Shown: piece after piece, positions 52,978 through 61,304 of the stretch
Position numbering within the stretch: position 1 is the first letter of the stretch
Layout: each line of letters starts with the position of its first letter
NCBI GenBank assembly: GCA_031426815.1
Contig: JASJPG010000043.1
Span: 1 to 64,000 of the forward strand
Origin: PFJX01 sp031426815
GTDB taxonomy: Bacteria; Pseudomonadota; Gammaproteobacteria; Burkholderiales; Thiobacillaceae
Direction of reading: 5' to 3'
Length of the DNA stretch: 64,000 nucleotides
The notes under the pieces: generated by a model
Seen by the model: the letters and a program-made list of their open reading frames with translations, nothing else
Databases searched by the model: none
What the model was told of the DNA's origin: nothing
Position numbers and translations under genes: made by a program

Positions 52978-54471
52978 ATGTTCGAATCCGCAGAGATCGG
53001 CCACAAAGTCGATAAGGCCAGTTACGAAAAGCAGCTTCCGGCATTGCGCGAAGCGTTGCTTGATGCGCAATACGACCTGATCAGCACACATGCATTTCCC
53101 GTCGTCATCCTGGTTGGTGGCGTCGACGGCGCCGGCCGCAGCGAAACGGTAGGACTGTTGAATCAGTGGCTCGATCCGCGCCATATCGAAACCCACGGCA
53201 TGGGCGAGCCTTCCGACGAAGAGCGCGATCGCCCGCCGATGTGGCGTTTCTGGCGGGCGTTGCCGCCAAAGGGCAAGACCGCCGTGTTTCAAGGTTCCTG
53301 GTACAGCCTGCCCCTGCTTGACCGGGTTTATGGCCGTATCAAGACCGCCGAACTGGATCGGGCTATTGCGCGCAATGTGCGGTTCGAACGCATGCTTTCC
53401 GACGAAGGCGCGCTGGTGCTCAAATTCTGGTTTCACCTGGCCAAGGATCGTCAGGAAAAACGACTGAAGACGCTGCAGAAAGACCCGCACACGCGCTGGC
53501 GCGTCACCGAACGCGACTGGGAACATTTCGGGCATTACGACAAATTCCTGCAGACCAGCTCGAAGATCTTGCGCATCAGCAGTACTGCGCAAGCGCCCTG
53601 GTACATCATCGAAGGCGAAGACGAACGCTACCGCAGCCTGACCTTTGGCCGCATCCTGCTCGACAACCTGCGCCAGCGGCTCGACCAGAATGCCGCACCG
53701 GTGCATTCGCTGCCCGCGCCACCGCTGCCGAAAGCGGTCGATAACCTGCACCTGCTGAAAGCCCTCGACCTCAGCGCCAATCTCGACAAACAGCGCTATC
53801 AAACACGGCTTGAAGAACTGCAGGGCCGCCTGAACCTGCTGACGCGACACCCGCGATTTGGCGACATTTCCGTGGTCTGCGTGTTCGAGGGCAACGACGC
53901 CGCCGGCAAGGGCGGCAGCATTCGCCGCATCACCGGCGCGCTCGATGCGCGGCGCTACCAGATCATCCCCATCGCCGCGCCGACCGATGAAGAAAAAGCA
54001 CAACCCTACATGTGGCGATTCTGGCGGCATCTACCCCGGCGCGGCCGTCTGACCTTATTTGACCGCTCCTGGTACGGGCGCGTCCTGGTGGAACGGGTCG
54101 AAGGCTATTGTTCGGAATACGACTGGATGCGCGCCTACAGCGAAATCAACGATTTCGAGACGCAACTGACGGAACACAACGTGGTGCTGGTGAAGTTCTG
54201 GCTGGCGATCAGCCAGGAAGAGCAACTGAAACGTTTTCAGGAACGGGAAAAAACCGGTTTCAAACGTTACAAAATCACGCCGGAAGACTGGCGCAACCGG
54301 GAAAAATGGACTGAATACGAACAGGCCGTCTGCGACATGGTCGACCGCACCAGTACGGAAATTGCCCCCTGGACGCTGATCCCCGCCAACGACAAGAACC
54401 TTGCCCGCATCAAGATTCTGGAAACGTTGTGCGACCGCATCGAAGCGGGATTGAAGGCGAGCAAAGGGTAA
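52978..54471 (+). CDS. pap: polyphosphate:AMP phosphotransferase (PPK2 class II)
   Basis: Cytosolic enzyme converting AMP to ADP with polyphosphate. The 497-residue protein is a tandem of two PPK2 domains: residues ~1-240 (GGVDGAGRSETVG, WRFWRALPPKG) and ~265-497 (FEGNDAAGKGGSIRR, WRFWRHLPRRGRLTLFDRSWYGRVLVERVEGY). The second has the complete Walker A-like and lid sequences; the first has a variant (GAGRSE), which is the usual pattern in Pap. The start follows AAAGGAGA. Confidence 0.94.
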   Translation: MFESAEIGHKVDKASYEKQLPALREALLDAQYDLISTHAFPVVILVGGVDGAGRSETVGLLNQWLDPRHIETHGMGEPSDEERDRPPMWRFWRALPPKGKTAVFQGSWYSLPLLDRVYGRIKTAELDRAIARNVRFERMLSDEGALVLKFWFHLAKDRQEKRLKTLQKDPHTRWRVTERDWEHFGHYDKFLQTSSKILRISSTAQAPWYIIEGEDERYRSLTFGRILLDNLRQRLDQNAAPVHSLPAPPLPKAVDNLHLLKALDLSANLDKQRYQTRLEELQGRLNLLTRHPRFGDISVVCVFEGNDAAGKGGSIRRITGALDARRYQIIPIAAPTDEEKAQPYMWRFWRHLPRRGRLTLFDRSWYGRVLVERVEGYCSEYDWMRAYSEINDFETQLTEHNVVLVKFWLAISQEEQLKRFQEREKTGFKRYKITPEDWRNREKWTEYEQAVCDMVDRTSTEIAPWTLIPANDKNLARIKILETLCDRIEAGLKASKG

Positions 54472-54485
54472 GAAATCGGAGATGC

Positions 54486-54511
54486 GTCATTCCGGTCAGC
54501 ACCGGAATGAC
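54486..54511. repeat. 11-bp-stem palindrome between convergent genes
   Basis: GTCATTCCGGT (54486-54496), four-base loop CAGC, ACCGGAATGAC (54501-54511): a perfect stem. It lies between pap (rightward) and the FKBP gene (leftward). The core GTCATTCCGG is typical of REP-like elements. There is no T-run, so it is not a standard terminator, though it could protect mRNA ends. Confidence 0.8.
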
Positions 54512-54529
54512 ACATGGGGTTCGGCCTAC

Positions 54530-54874
54530 TCAGCGAACCGCGAGCAACTCCACATCGAACACCAACGTCGCATTCGGCGGAATCACGCCGCCGGCGCCGC
54601 GTGCGCCATAGCCGAGTTCGGGCGGAATGGTCAGCTTGCGCTTACCGCCGACTTTCATGCCGGCCACGCCTTCATCCCAACCGCGGATGACATGGCCGCG
54701 ACCGAGCGGGAAGTCGAACGGCTCGTTGCGGTCGACGCTGGAATCGAACTTGCTGCCATTGGCCAGAAAACCGCTGTAATGCACGCTGACCATGTTTCCG
54801 GCCTGAGCCTCAGCCCCCTCGCCCAACAGGATTTCCTCGATTACCAGCCCGCTGGCGGTCGTTGTTGTAGTCAT
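54530..54874 (-). CDS. FKBP-type peptidyl-prolyl cis-trans isomerase
   Basis: 114-residue single-domain FKBP. The full domain is present: VSVHYSGFLANGSKFDSSVDRNEPFDFPLGRGHVIRGWDEGVAGMKVGGKRKLTIPPELGYG and a closing PPNATLVFDVELLAV. It has no signal peptide, so it is cytosolic. The start at 54874 follows AAGGAG; the frame stays open upstream toward ompA but without good codons. Confidence 0.94.
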   Translation of the reverse strand: MTTTTTASGLVIEEILLGEGAEAQAGNMVSVHYSGFLANGSKFDSSVDRNEPFDFPLGRGHVIRGWDEGVAGMKVGGKRKLTIPPELGYGARGAGGVIPPNATLVFDVELLAVR

Positions 54875-54950
54875 GAACACTCCTTGTAAATACGCAAGAT
54901 GGAAATAAAAACGCGGCACGCAGTCGACGTGCCGCGCGGGAAAGAAACAC

Positions 54951-55643
54951 TTACTGGATGACGACCAGAACCACGCGCCGGTTCTGCTTGCGGCCAGCCT
55001 TAACGTGGTTATCCGCAACCGGCTCGGACTCGCCGTAGGAAATCGTCGCCATGCGGTGGAGCGGAATGCCGCCCTTGATATTGAGATAGCGCTTCACCGA
55101 TTCGGCCCGCGCCTCGCCCAGTTTCAGATTGTCCGCGGCTTCGCCCCTGCTGTCGGTATGTCCTTGAATCTCGATATAAACGCCTTTGTTATCGCCCTTG
55201 AGATTGGCCACGAACTCATCCAGAGAAGCTTCCGCTACGCCGCCCAATTCCGCTTTGCCGGTCGCGAATTTCAGCTTGTCGTCGGATAACACCACTTCGT
55301 AAGTCAGCTTGCCTTCGGCCAGCTTGCCTGCTTCATTGGCGCGTTGCATCGCCTCCTGTGCGGTCTTCGACAACTGTGCGACATCAGCCTCGTTCTTGGC
55401 GATGCGGTCGGCATGCACTTTCAGCGTGACCTGAACTTCGGTGACCGAGGCGTCCAACTGCTGCAATTTCGCGGCGTTGGACTGGATGCCGGATTCTGCG
55501 GCACCCAAGCGGCCATCGAGTGCATTCGTCCGCGCACTCATCGGATTGAGCTGGCTTTGCACGTACTCGTGTACGTACTCGCGCGTGGCGCAGCCAGTCA
55601 ACACAACCGGCAACAAGAAGAGGAACCAAACCTGTTTTTTCAT
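54951..55643 (-). CDS. OmpA-family outer-membrane lipoprotein
   Basis: 230 residues; lipobox LTGC with Cys18. Residues ~25-110 form a coiled-coil or helical region (LDGRLGAAESGIQSNAAKLQQLDASV). The OmpA C-terminal domain (~115-225) has IEIQGHTDSRGEAADNLKLGEARAESVKRYL, the peptidoglycan-binding motif. It would tether the outer membrane to the wall. Spacing to FKBP (76 bp) leaves room for its own promoter. Confidence 0.92.
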   Translation of the reverse strand: MKKQVWFLFLLPVVLTGCATREYVHEYVQSQLNPMSARTNALDGRLGAAESGIQSNAAKLQQLDASVTEVQVTLKVHADRIAKNEADVAQLSKTAQEAMQRANEAGKLAEGKLTYEVVLSDDKLKFATGKAELGGVAEASLDEFVANLKGDNKGVYIEIQGHTDSRGEAADNLKLGEARAESVKRYLNIKGGIPLHRMATISYGESEPVADNHVKAGRKQNRRVVLVVIQ

Positions 55644-56003
55644 CGAGATATCTCCAATAACACCCCACGCAACCCACCGTTATCGACAAAACGTGCAATA
55701 AATGTAACCGGCATCCAGTCGGCCATTCGTGAGCACAACGTGAGAATTTCAACTCAAAGTTTAATGCAACCCATTGGTAAATAAAGAATATTCAAGACGT
55801 TTATTGAAAATTTCATACTGACCTACCCCAATTCCGGTCACAGCCATCAAACTGGGTTACGCACGGACGAACCTGTGGCGACGTAAAAACACGTCCAATT
55901 CCGCATGCTGCGACCCGAATTGCATTGGATCGCCGCTGAGCAATACACCCATAATGCGACGACTGCCGTATCGGCAACCTTAAGCCCACGGGCTGGAAGA
56001 TCA
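55644..56003. other. divergent regulatory region
   Basis: 360 bp between ompA-like (leftward) and the diguanylate cyclase gene (rightward). It is AT-rich around 55680-55830. An in-frame ATG at 55905 could extend the cyclase, but the resulting 33 residues have no family resemblance. No palindrome or RNA gene was recognised. Confidence 0.4.
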
Positions 56004-57287
56004 GTGTCGAAGAAAAACCGTAATGCATTGCTCTGGTTACTAGGCGTGTTCGGCCTGCTCTTTCTGGGGCTGGCCTGGCTATTCAGCCTGCGCTCCGAAG
56101 CCTATGCCCTGCAGGAAGCGGAAAAACAGGCGCTCAACGTACTGCTCACCCAGCGCGCGGTGCATACCTATATTTCCGATGTGCAGCGCCCGGAAATCTA
56201 TCGCCTGCAGCACGAGAAGAAACTGGCGACGGACTATTTTTCCCCGCAATTGATGTCGCGCACCTTCATCGCCCGCCAGGTCATGGAACGACTCAACGCC
56301 GAGCGTCACGCGCGGGGCTTGGCGCCGATCTATTTCAAACTGGCCAGCGACAACCCGCGCAATCCGATCAATCTGGCGGACAACTACGAACTGCGCGTAT
56401 TGCAGCGATTCAACGCGGGGGAGAGCGGCGAGTTCCACGAAGTCGTCGAACAACAAGGCGGCAAGTGGCTGTATCTGGCGGTGCCGGTGCAGGCCAACAG
56501 CACCGAATGCCTGAAATGCCATGGCCGCCCGGAAGCGGCGCCGGTCGACCTGATCCGCCAGTACGGCAACCAAGCCGGGTTTTACGAGCAACTGGGCCGC
56601 AAACGCGCCCTCATTTCGATTCGCGTCCCCTTCTCCGGGGTGCTGCAAGAGGGACGCCGCCAATCCCGCACCCTGACCCTGATTACGCTGTTCAGCCTGA
56701 CCGGGGTTTATCTGTTGATTTTCGCCTTCATGCGCCGCCTGGATGCCAAGCATCAAATCATTCTGAGCCAGAACGAAGAACTGGCGCGGCGCTCGATCAC
56801 CGACCCGTTGACCGGCCTGCTCAACCGCTCCGGCTTCCTGCGCCTGCTTGAAAACCGGATGCAGGAAGCCACGCGCTATGGCACGCCGCTGACGCTGGTG
56901 ATGGCGGACATCGATCATTTCAAGGCGATCAACGACGCGCACGGCCACGCCACTGGCGACGCCGTGTTGAAGCAGTTCAGCGCAATACTGAGTTGCAGCT
57001 TGCGTAGTGCGGATGTGCTGTGTCGCTGGGGCGGCGAAGAGTTCCTCATCCTGCTGCCCCAACAGGACCTGACCGGCGGCATGGCCACGGCGGAAAACCT
57101 GCGGCGTGCCGTGGAACAGGCCGGCATCGCCCCGGTCGATCGCATGACCGCCAGCTTCGGCGTTACCGCGTATCGTCCCGGCGAAACTCAGCAAGACTGG
57201 ATCGCCCGAGCGGACAAGGCGCTGTACGCCGCCAAGGACGCAGGTCGCAACATTGTTCTTTCCGCCCCTGAGGGAGAAACCCGATGA
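56004..57287 (+). CDS. diguanylate cyclase with periplasmic haem-type (DUF3365) sensor
   Basis: 427-residue membrane protein. An N-terminal helix (~8-30), a Tll0287-like DUF3365 sensor (~35-215) with CLKCHG, a CxxCH haem c motif, a second helix (~232-252) and a GGDEF domain (~270-425). The catalytic motif is GGEEF; the inhibition site RSAD lies five residues before it, so product feedback is expected. Start is GTG 56004, preceded by GGAAGA. It may sense redox state or ligands through c-type haem and make cyclic-di-GMP. Stop overlaps the next gene (ATGA). Confidence 0.9.
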   Translation: MSKKNRNALLWLLGVFGLLFLGLAWLFSLRSEAYALQEAEKQALNVLLTQRAVHTYISDVQRPEIYRLQHEKKLATDYFSPQLMSRTFIARQVMERLNAERHARGLAPIYFKLASDNPRNPINLADNYELRVLQRFNAGESGEFHEVVEQQGGKWLYLAVPVQANSTECLKCHGRPEAAPVDLIRQYGNQAGFYEQLGRKRALISIRVPFSGVLQEGRRQSRTLTLITLFSLTGVYLLIFAFMRRLDAKHQIILSQNEELARRSITDPLTGLLNRSGFLRLLENRMQEATRYGTPLTLVMADIDHFKAINDAHGHATGDAVLKQFSAILSCSLRSADVLCRWGGEEFLILLPQQDLTGGMATAENLRRAVEQAGIAPVDRMTASFGVTAYRPGETQQDWIARADKALYAAKDAGRNIVLSAPEGETR

Positions 57288-57700
57288 ACCTTCCTGCCCC
57301 GGATAAAGCCCCCGATCCCGCAAGCGAAACCGCCCCGGCATGGTGGCAGAACTGGAAAGTGATGTTGCCGCTCTGCGTCGCGCTGGCGGCCTGGGTCTGG
57401 TTCGGCATCCAGTTGGGCGTGGACACCCGCGTCATCGCCGGCACGGTGTTCGTGGCCGGCCTGCTGACCAATGCGTTCGCCTGGCTGCTGGGCATCGTCG
57501 CGTTGGTGCCTTTCGTTGGCCCGTTGATCGTCAAAGTCCTGTCGATCGGTTTTATCTGGTTGCTCAACGCGGTCGGCTACCTGGTTTCATTCATCGCAAT
57601 ACGACGCGGCTATACGCAGGATGTGCTGACCTACCGGGGTCTGACCGTTGCGCTGATCGTCGGCATCGTGATCGGCTACGTGCTGGGCAAACTGATTTAG
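57284..57700 (+). CDS. unrecognised membrane protein
   Basis: 138 residues with a Pro-rich N-terminus and about four hydrophobic segments (~28-45, ~50-75, ~80-105, ~118-138). No family recognised. It overlaps the cyclase gene by ATGA and is likely co-transcribed with it, ending ~50 bp before the nif activator site. Possibly a partner of the cyclase; nothing more can be said. Confidence 0.6.
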   Translation: MNLPAPDKAPDPASETAPAWWQNWKVMLPLCVALAAWVWFGIQLGVDTRVIAGTVFVAGLLTNAFAWLLGIVALVPFVGPLIVKVLSIGFIWLLNAVGYLVSFIAIRRGYTQDVLTYRGLTVALIVGIVIGYVLGKLI

Positions 57701-57750
57701 CCTCGCCATCCCGGCCCGGATTGTCGGGCATCGCCACCCCCTCCCCCGCT

Positions 57751-57766
57751 TGTCGGATTTGCGACA
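57751..57766 (+). promoter_or_regulatory. NifA upstream activator sequence
   Basis: TGT-N10-ACA (TGTCGGATTTGCGACA), the consensus for NifA binding, 45 bp before the sigma-54 promoter of nifN. The distance is shorter than the usual 80-150 bp. Confidence 0.7.
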
Positions 57767-57810
57767 ACCGACACCCGCGCCAACTCGCTGAAATATCAGG
57801 GCTTTTTCCT

Positions 57811-57827
57811 TGGCATGCGGCTTGCGA
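57811..57827 (+). promoter_or_regulatory. sigma-54 (RpoN) promoter of nifN
   Basis: TGGCATGCGGCTTGCGA: GG of the -24 element (57812-57813) and GC of the -12 element (57824-57825) are 10 bp apart, the canonical spacing. It lies 44 bp before the nifN start. The same 17 bases recur before nifV. Confidence 0.9.
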
Positions 57828-57870
57828 CAGAGAAGACATCCTCATCGTCTTTTGTCGTCACTCCACGCTC

Positions 57871-59286
57871 ATGGCCGAGATCATCAAACGCAACAAGGCA
57901 CTTGCCGTCAATCCGCTGAAAGTCAGTCAGCCGGTCGGCGCGTCGCTGGCCTTCCTCGGCATCGACCGGGCGGTGCCGATGCTGCATGGCTCGCAGGGTT
58001 GCACGGCGTTCGGCAAGGTGTTCTTCGTGCGCCATTTCCGCGAACCGATCCCGTTGCAGACCACCGCGATGGATCAGGTCTCCACGGTAATGAACGCCGA
58101 CGACAACGTCATCCAGGGCTTGCAGACCATCGCCGAGAAGAGCCGGCCGGCGATGATCGGGCTGCCGACCACCGGCCTATCGGAAACCCAGGGCACCGAC
58201 ATTCATGGCCTGGTGCATCAGTTCCGCGCCAAACATCCCGAATTCGACGGCATCCCGGTCATCGCGGTAAACACGCCGGACTTCACCGGCTGCATGGAAT
58301 CCGGCTACGCGCTGGCGGTGAAGGCGATGATCGACGTGCTGGTGCCGCAAAGCACTTGCGTCGGCAAACGCAAGAAACAAGTCAACGTCCTGGCCGGCTC
58401 GCTGCTGACGCCGGGCGACCTTGAACACATCAAGGATCTGATCGAGATGTTCGGCCTGCGTCCGGTGCTGTTGCCGGACCTGTCGGACTCGCTCGACGGC
58501 CATCTGACCGATCAGGAATCCAGCCCGCTGACCGTCGGCGGCACCTCGGTGTCTGAAATCAGGACACTGGGCGAAGCAGCCGCCACGCTGGTCATTGGCG
58601 CCTCGCTCAACCCCGCCGCCGATCTGCTGAAATCGCGCAGCGGCGTACCCGACTATCGCTTCGGCACGCTGATGGGCATCGCAGCGGTCGATGCCTTCAT
58701 CGCCGCGCTGGCGGAAATCAGCGGCCAGCCGGTGCCGGAAAAAATCGAACGCCAACGCGCGCAGTTGCAGGACGCGATGGTGGATACCCATTTCATGCTC
58801 GGCTTCGCCCGCGTCGCCATCGCCGGCGATCCCGATCTGCTGTTCGCGCTGGCCGACCTGGTCGCCGGCATGGGCTGCGCAGTCACCGCCGCCGTCGCCC
58901 CGGCGAAAGCGGCGATTCTGGAAAAAGTGCCGGCCACACAAGTCAAGCTGGGCGATCTGGAAGACCTGGAACAGGCCGCGCGCGAGCACGGCGTCGACCT
59001 GGTGATCTGCAATTCGCACGCCGCCGAAACGGCCAGGCGCCTGGGCGTGCCGTTGCTGCGCGCCGGCTTCCCGCAATACGACCTGATCGGCGGCTACCAG
59101 AAACTGTGGGTCGGCTACCGCGGCACGCGGCAGGCGTTGTTCGACCTGGCCAATCTGATCGTCGAACACGGCCACCACGAAGTGCCGGCCTATCGCTCCG
59201 TCTATGCCAGCCGTCCGGGGGATGCTGCTTTTGCCGCGGACAAGGGAGGCCACGATGCGACACCTGAAACTCGTCCACTCCACTGA
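57871..59286 (+). CDS. nifN: nitrogenase FeMo-cofactor scaffold protein NifN
   Basis: With NifE forms the scaffold on which the iron-molybdenum cofactor is completed. 471 residues; the N-terminal block has HGSQGCTAF (Cys44, the cluster-ligand region), RHFREPIPLQTTAMDQVSTVMN, and IVLGLPTTGLSET-type sequence after it. It is homologous to NifK (the NifK-like residues are partly altered) but the length and motifs match NifN. First gene after its own sigma-54 promoter; nifX follows by overlap. Confidence 0.94.
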   Translation: MAEIIKRNKALAVNPLKVSQPVGASLAFLGIDRAVPMLHGSQGCTAFGKVFFVRHFREPIPLQTTAMDQVSTVMNADDNVIQGLQTIAEKSRPAMIGLPTTGLSETQGTDIHGLVHQFRAKHPEFDGIPVIAVNTPDFTGCMESGYALAVKAMIDVLVPQSTCVGKRKKQVNVLAGSLLTPGDLEHIKDLIEMFGLRPVLLPDLSDSLDGHLTDQESSPLTVGGTSVSEIRTLGEAAATLVIGASLNPAADLLKSRSGVPDYRFGTLMGIAAVDAFIAALAEISGQPVPEKIERQRAQLQDAMVDTHFMLGFARVAIAGDPDLLFALADLVAGMGCAVTAAVAPAKAAILEKVPATQVKLGDLEDLEQAAREHGVDLVICNSHAAETARRLGVPLLRAGFPQYDLIGGYQKLWVGYRGTRQALFDLANLIVEHGHHEVPAYRSVYASRPGDAAFAADKGGHDATPETRPLH

Positions 59287-59722
59287 AAAGGTGCTAGCCA
59301 TGAGCGTGAAGATCGCTTTTGCCAGTTCCGACCGGCGCGTCGTCGATCAACACTTCGGCGCCGCCGAAGCGTTCTGCATCTACCAGCTGGCCGAGGATGA
59401 CGCCCGTCTCGTGGAAGTAGCCGAATTTCACGACACCGATACCGCGATGGACGGCCACGAAGGCAAGCTGGCCCGCAAGATCGAGTTGCTGGAAGGCTGC
59501 GCCGCGGTGTACTGCAACGCCGTCGGCGCCTCCGCGATCAAGCAGTTGCTGGCAGCCGGCATCCAGCCGATGAAGGTCGAGGAAGGCACGCCGGTCGATG
59601 AACTTCTCTGCGGCCTCAATCAAAGCTTGAAGGATGCGCCGCCGGCCTGGCTGTCCAAGCGGATGCAGAACAAGGACGCCGACCGTTTCGCCGCGATGGA
59701 AGCGGAAGGCTGGTCGGAATGA
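59255..59722 (+). CDS. nifX: nitrogenase cofactor carrier NifX
   Basis: Cofactor-precursor carrier that binds NifB-co and FeMo-co intermediates. 155 residues; the conserved region VKIAFASSDRRVVDQHFGAAEAFCIY and VYCNAVGASAIKQLLAAGIQPMKVEEG is typical of NifX/NafY. The start 59255 follows GGGAGG and overlaps the nifN 3' end by 32 bases, suggesting translational coupling. Confidence 0.93.
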   Translation: MRHLKLVHSTEKVLAMSVKIAFASSDRRVVDQHFGAAEAFCIYQLAEDDARLVEVAEFHDTDTAMDGHEGKLARKIELLEGCAAVYCNAVGASAIKQLLAAGIQPMKVEEGTPVDELLCGLNQSLKDAPPAWLSKRMQNKDADRFAAMEAEGWSE

Positions 59723-59742
59723 ATCGCCCCGACACCTGCCCT

Positions 59743-59800
59743 GTAGGTGCGAATTCATTCGCACACTCCGCCGCCATTGTGCAAATGAATTCGCACCTAC
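59743..59800. repeat. inverted repeat A, copy 1
   Basis: Two 22-bp arms, 59743-59764 and 59779-59800, complementary with one mismatch, around a 14-bp loop; the arm begins GTAGGTGCGAATTC. It separates nifX from the RseC-like gene. Copy 2 of the same arm is at 61241-61262. Confidence 0.9.
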
Positions 59801-59810
59801 GGAGATTCCA

Positions 59811-60245
59811 ATGACCATCGAAGCCCGCGTTCGCGTTGTCTCCGCCGCCGACGGCATGGCCTGGGTCACCTCCAGCGAGTCGTCCGGTTGCAGCGCCTGC
59901 CAGTCGCAATCCAGTTGCGGCATCTCCGGCCTCGGCAAATATCTGTCGCGCCGCCGCGCCGCCATGGCGCTGGCGCAGACCGATGCCAGACCAGGCGACG
60001 AACTGATGGTCTACGTCGACGAAAGCGAACTGCTGCGCGCCGGCCTGTTCGCCTACCTGCTGCCCGCCCTGCTCGCCGTGATCAGCGCCGCACTGGCCGA
60101 CTCCGCAGGGGCAAGCGACCTCGCCGCCGCACTTGCCGCCCTGCTTGGTTTCATCACCGGCCTGCTTGCCGCCCGCTTTCTCGCACCGACCCCGCATATC
60201 CAAACTTCCCCCATCAACGCAGTCAATTCTGGAGAACACTCATGA
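59811..60245 (+). CDS. RseC/MucC-like membrane protein in the nif operon
   Basis: 144 residues. The N-terminus has a Cys-rich segment SGCSACQSQSSCGISGLGKYL, with the CxxC...C pattern of RseC/SoxR-reducing system proteins, and two hydrophobic segments at ~85-105 and ~110-130. RseC relatives help Rnf-type electron transport. Here it sits inside a nif operon, with GGAG before the ATG. It may assist electron flow to nitrogenase, but no rnf gene is visible in the window. Confidence 0.75.
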   Translation: MTIEARVRVVSAADGMAWVTSSESSGCSACQSQSSCGISGLGKYLSRRRAAMALAQTDARPGDELMVYVDESELLRAGLFAYLLPALLAVISAALADSAGASDLAAALAALLGFITGLLAARFLAPTPHIQTSPINAVNSGEHS

Positions 60246-60703
60246 GCGAAACCATCGAGCAAGATCCCATCATGCAGACCGATTTCATCAAGGAAATGGT
60301 CAAGCAGATGCGCGCCATCGACAGCTACGGCACCTACGACGGCTGGACCGTCGAACGCATCCTGTCACCGTACATCGTGACCAAGGAAATGCGTCGCCAG
60401 ATCCCGGTAATCGGCGACCCGGACGAAGAAACCCTGTCGCGCGTGAAGGCCTTCTACAACGGCATCTCGGCGCTGATCGAAAAGGAATGCGGCCTGATGG
60501 CGGTGCCCATGGTCAACCTGTCACACGAAGGTTTCGGCCGCGCGCTGATCACCGTCGGCAAACTGGTGGTGATGGACCGCACCGTGCGCGACATCCACCG
60601 CTACGGCTACGACAGCTTCTCCAAGATGAAGGATGAAGCCGACAAATTCCTGTCGGTCGCACTGGAAATCATCGGCAAATACCCGGAAGTCGCCGGGCTG
60701 TAA
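60242..60703 (+). CDS. NifX-associated nitrogen-fixation protein (DUF269)
   Basis: 153 residues. The N-terminus QTDFIKEMVKQMRAIDSYGTYDGWTVERILSPYIVTKEMRR and VMDRTVRDIHRYGYDS fit the DUF269 family found after nifX in many diazotrophs. Exact role unknown; presumed accessory to cofactor assembly. Overlaps the RseC-like gene by ATGA. Confidence 0.88.
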   Translation: MSETIEQDPIMQTDFIKEMVKQMRAIDSYGTYDGWTVERILSPYIVTKEMRRQIPVIGDPDEETLSRVKAFYNGISALIEKECGLMAVPMVNLSHEGFGRALITVGKLVVMDRTVRDIHRYGYDSFSKMKDEADKFLSVALEIIGKYPEVAGL

Positions 60704-60724
60704 CGAAGCTGTAGGAGTTGGCAA

Positions 60725-60940
60725 ATGACCGACGAAGAACTGAAAGCACTCGACCGCGAGGTCCGCAAGCTCAAGCGCATTTCCAGCGAATGGGCTTCCC
60801 AGTTGCACGACCTGGTGGAAGACAAACTGCCGGCCGGCTATCTGGAAATTCCGGGCATCGCCCAATCCACTTACGACGCCTGCAAGGCCTGGGCCGATGC
60901 GAATGCCCGCCTGGCGGCAGCACAAAAGGAGATGGCGTAA
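60725..60940 (+). CDS. small nif-associated protein (DUF683 / CCE_0567 type)
   Basis: 71 residues, helical and charged (ELKALDREVRKLKRISSEWASQLHDLVED). Similar to the small metalloprotein-like family encoded after DUF269 in nif clusters. The start follows GTAGGAG. Its TAA stop overlaps the next ATG by one base (TAATG). Confidence 0.82.
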   Translation: MTDEELKALDREVRKLKRISSEWASQLHDLVEDKLPAGYLEIPGIAQSTYDACKAWADANARLAAAQKEMA

Positions 60941-61236
60941 TGGACGCCTATACCGCACTCACCCGGGGCGGCACGCCCTACAACCCCACCTTCGTCGTCG
61001 CCCTCGACCAGAAAACCTGCATCGGTTGCGGCCGCTGCTACAAGGTCTGCCCGCGCGACGTGTTCGAACTGGTCGAACGCGACGAAGACGAGATGGACGA
61101 TGACCTCGACGAAGACCAGATGAGCGTGATGGCGCTGAAGAACATGCTCGACTGCATCGGCTGTGGCTCCTGCGCCCGGGTCTGTCCGAAACAGTGCCAT
61201 ACGCATCAGGCGCTGCCGGTAGCGCTGAACGCATGA
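60940..61236 (+). CDS. fdxB: nif-specific ferredoxin III (2[4Fe-4S])
   Basis: 98-residue ferredoxin with two complete motifs: C27-C30-C33-C37 (CIGCGRCYKVCP) and C72-C75-C78-C82 (CIGCGSCARVCP). The acidic stretch between them (EDEMDDDLDEDQM) is typical of FdxB. It could donate electrons to nitrogenase or to cofactor assembly. Start overlaps the previous stop. Confidence 0.92.
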   Translation: MDAYTALTRGGTPYNPTFVVALDQKTCIGCGRCYKVCPRDVFELVERDEDEMDDDLDEDQMSVMALKNMLDCIGCGSCARVCPKQCHTHQALPVALNA

Positions 61237-61240
61237 CCCC

Positions 61241-61300
61241 GTAGGTGCGAATTCATTCGCACACCCCATCCACTCATTGCGCGAATAAACTCGCCCCTAC
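61241..61300. repeat. inverted repeat A, copy 2
   Basis: The 22-bp arm at 61241-61262 is identical to 59743-59764. The opposing arm, 61279-61300, is degraded by a few changes. It fills the gap between fdxB and the 2Fe-2S ferredoxin gene. Confidence 0.88.
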
Positions 61301-61304
61301 ATTT

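Noticed and set aside
59634..59810. Longer start for the RseC-like gene
   Set aside because: The extension runs through the inverted repeat and the nifX 3' end; ATG 59811 has a good ribosome binding site.
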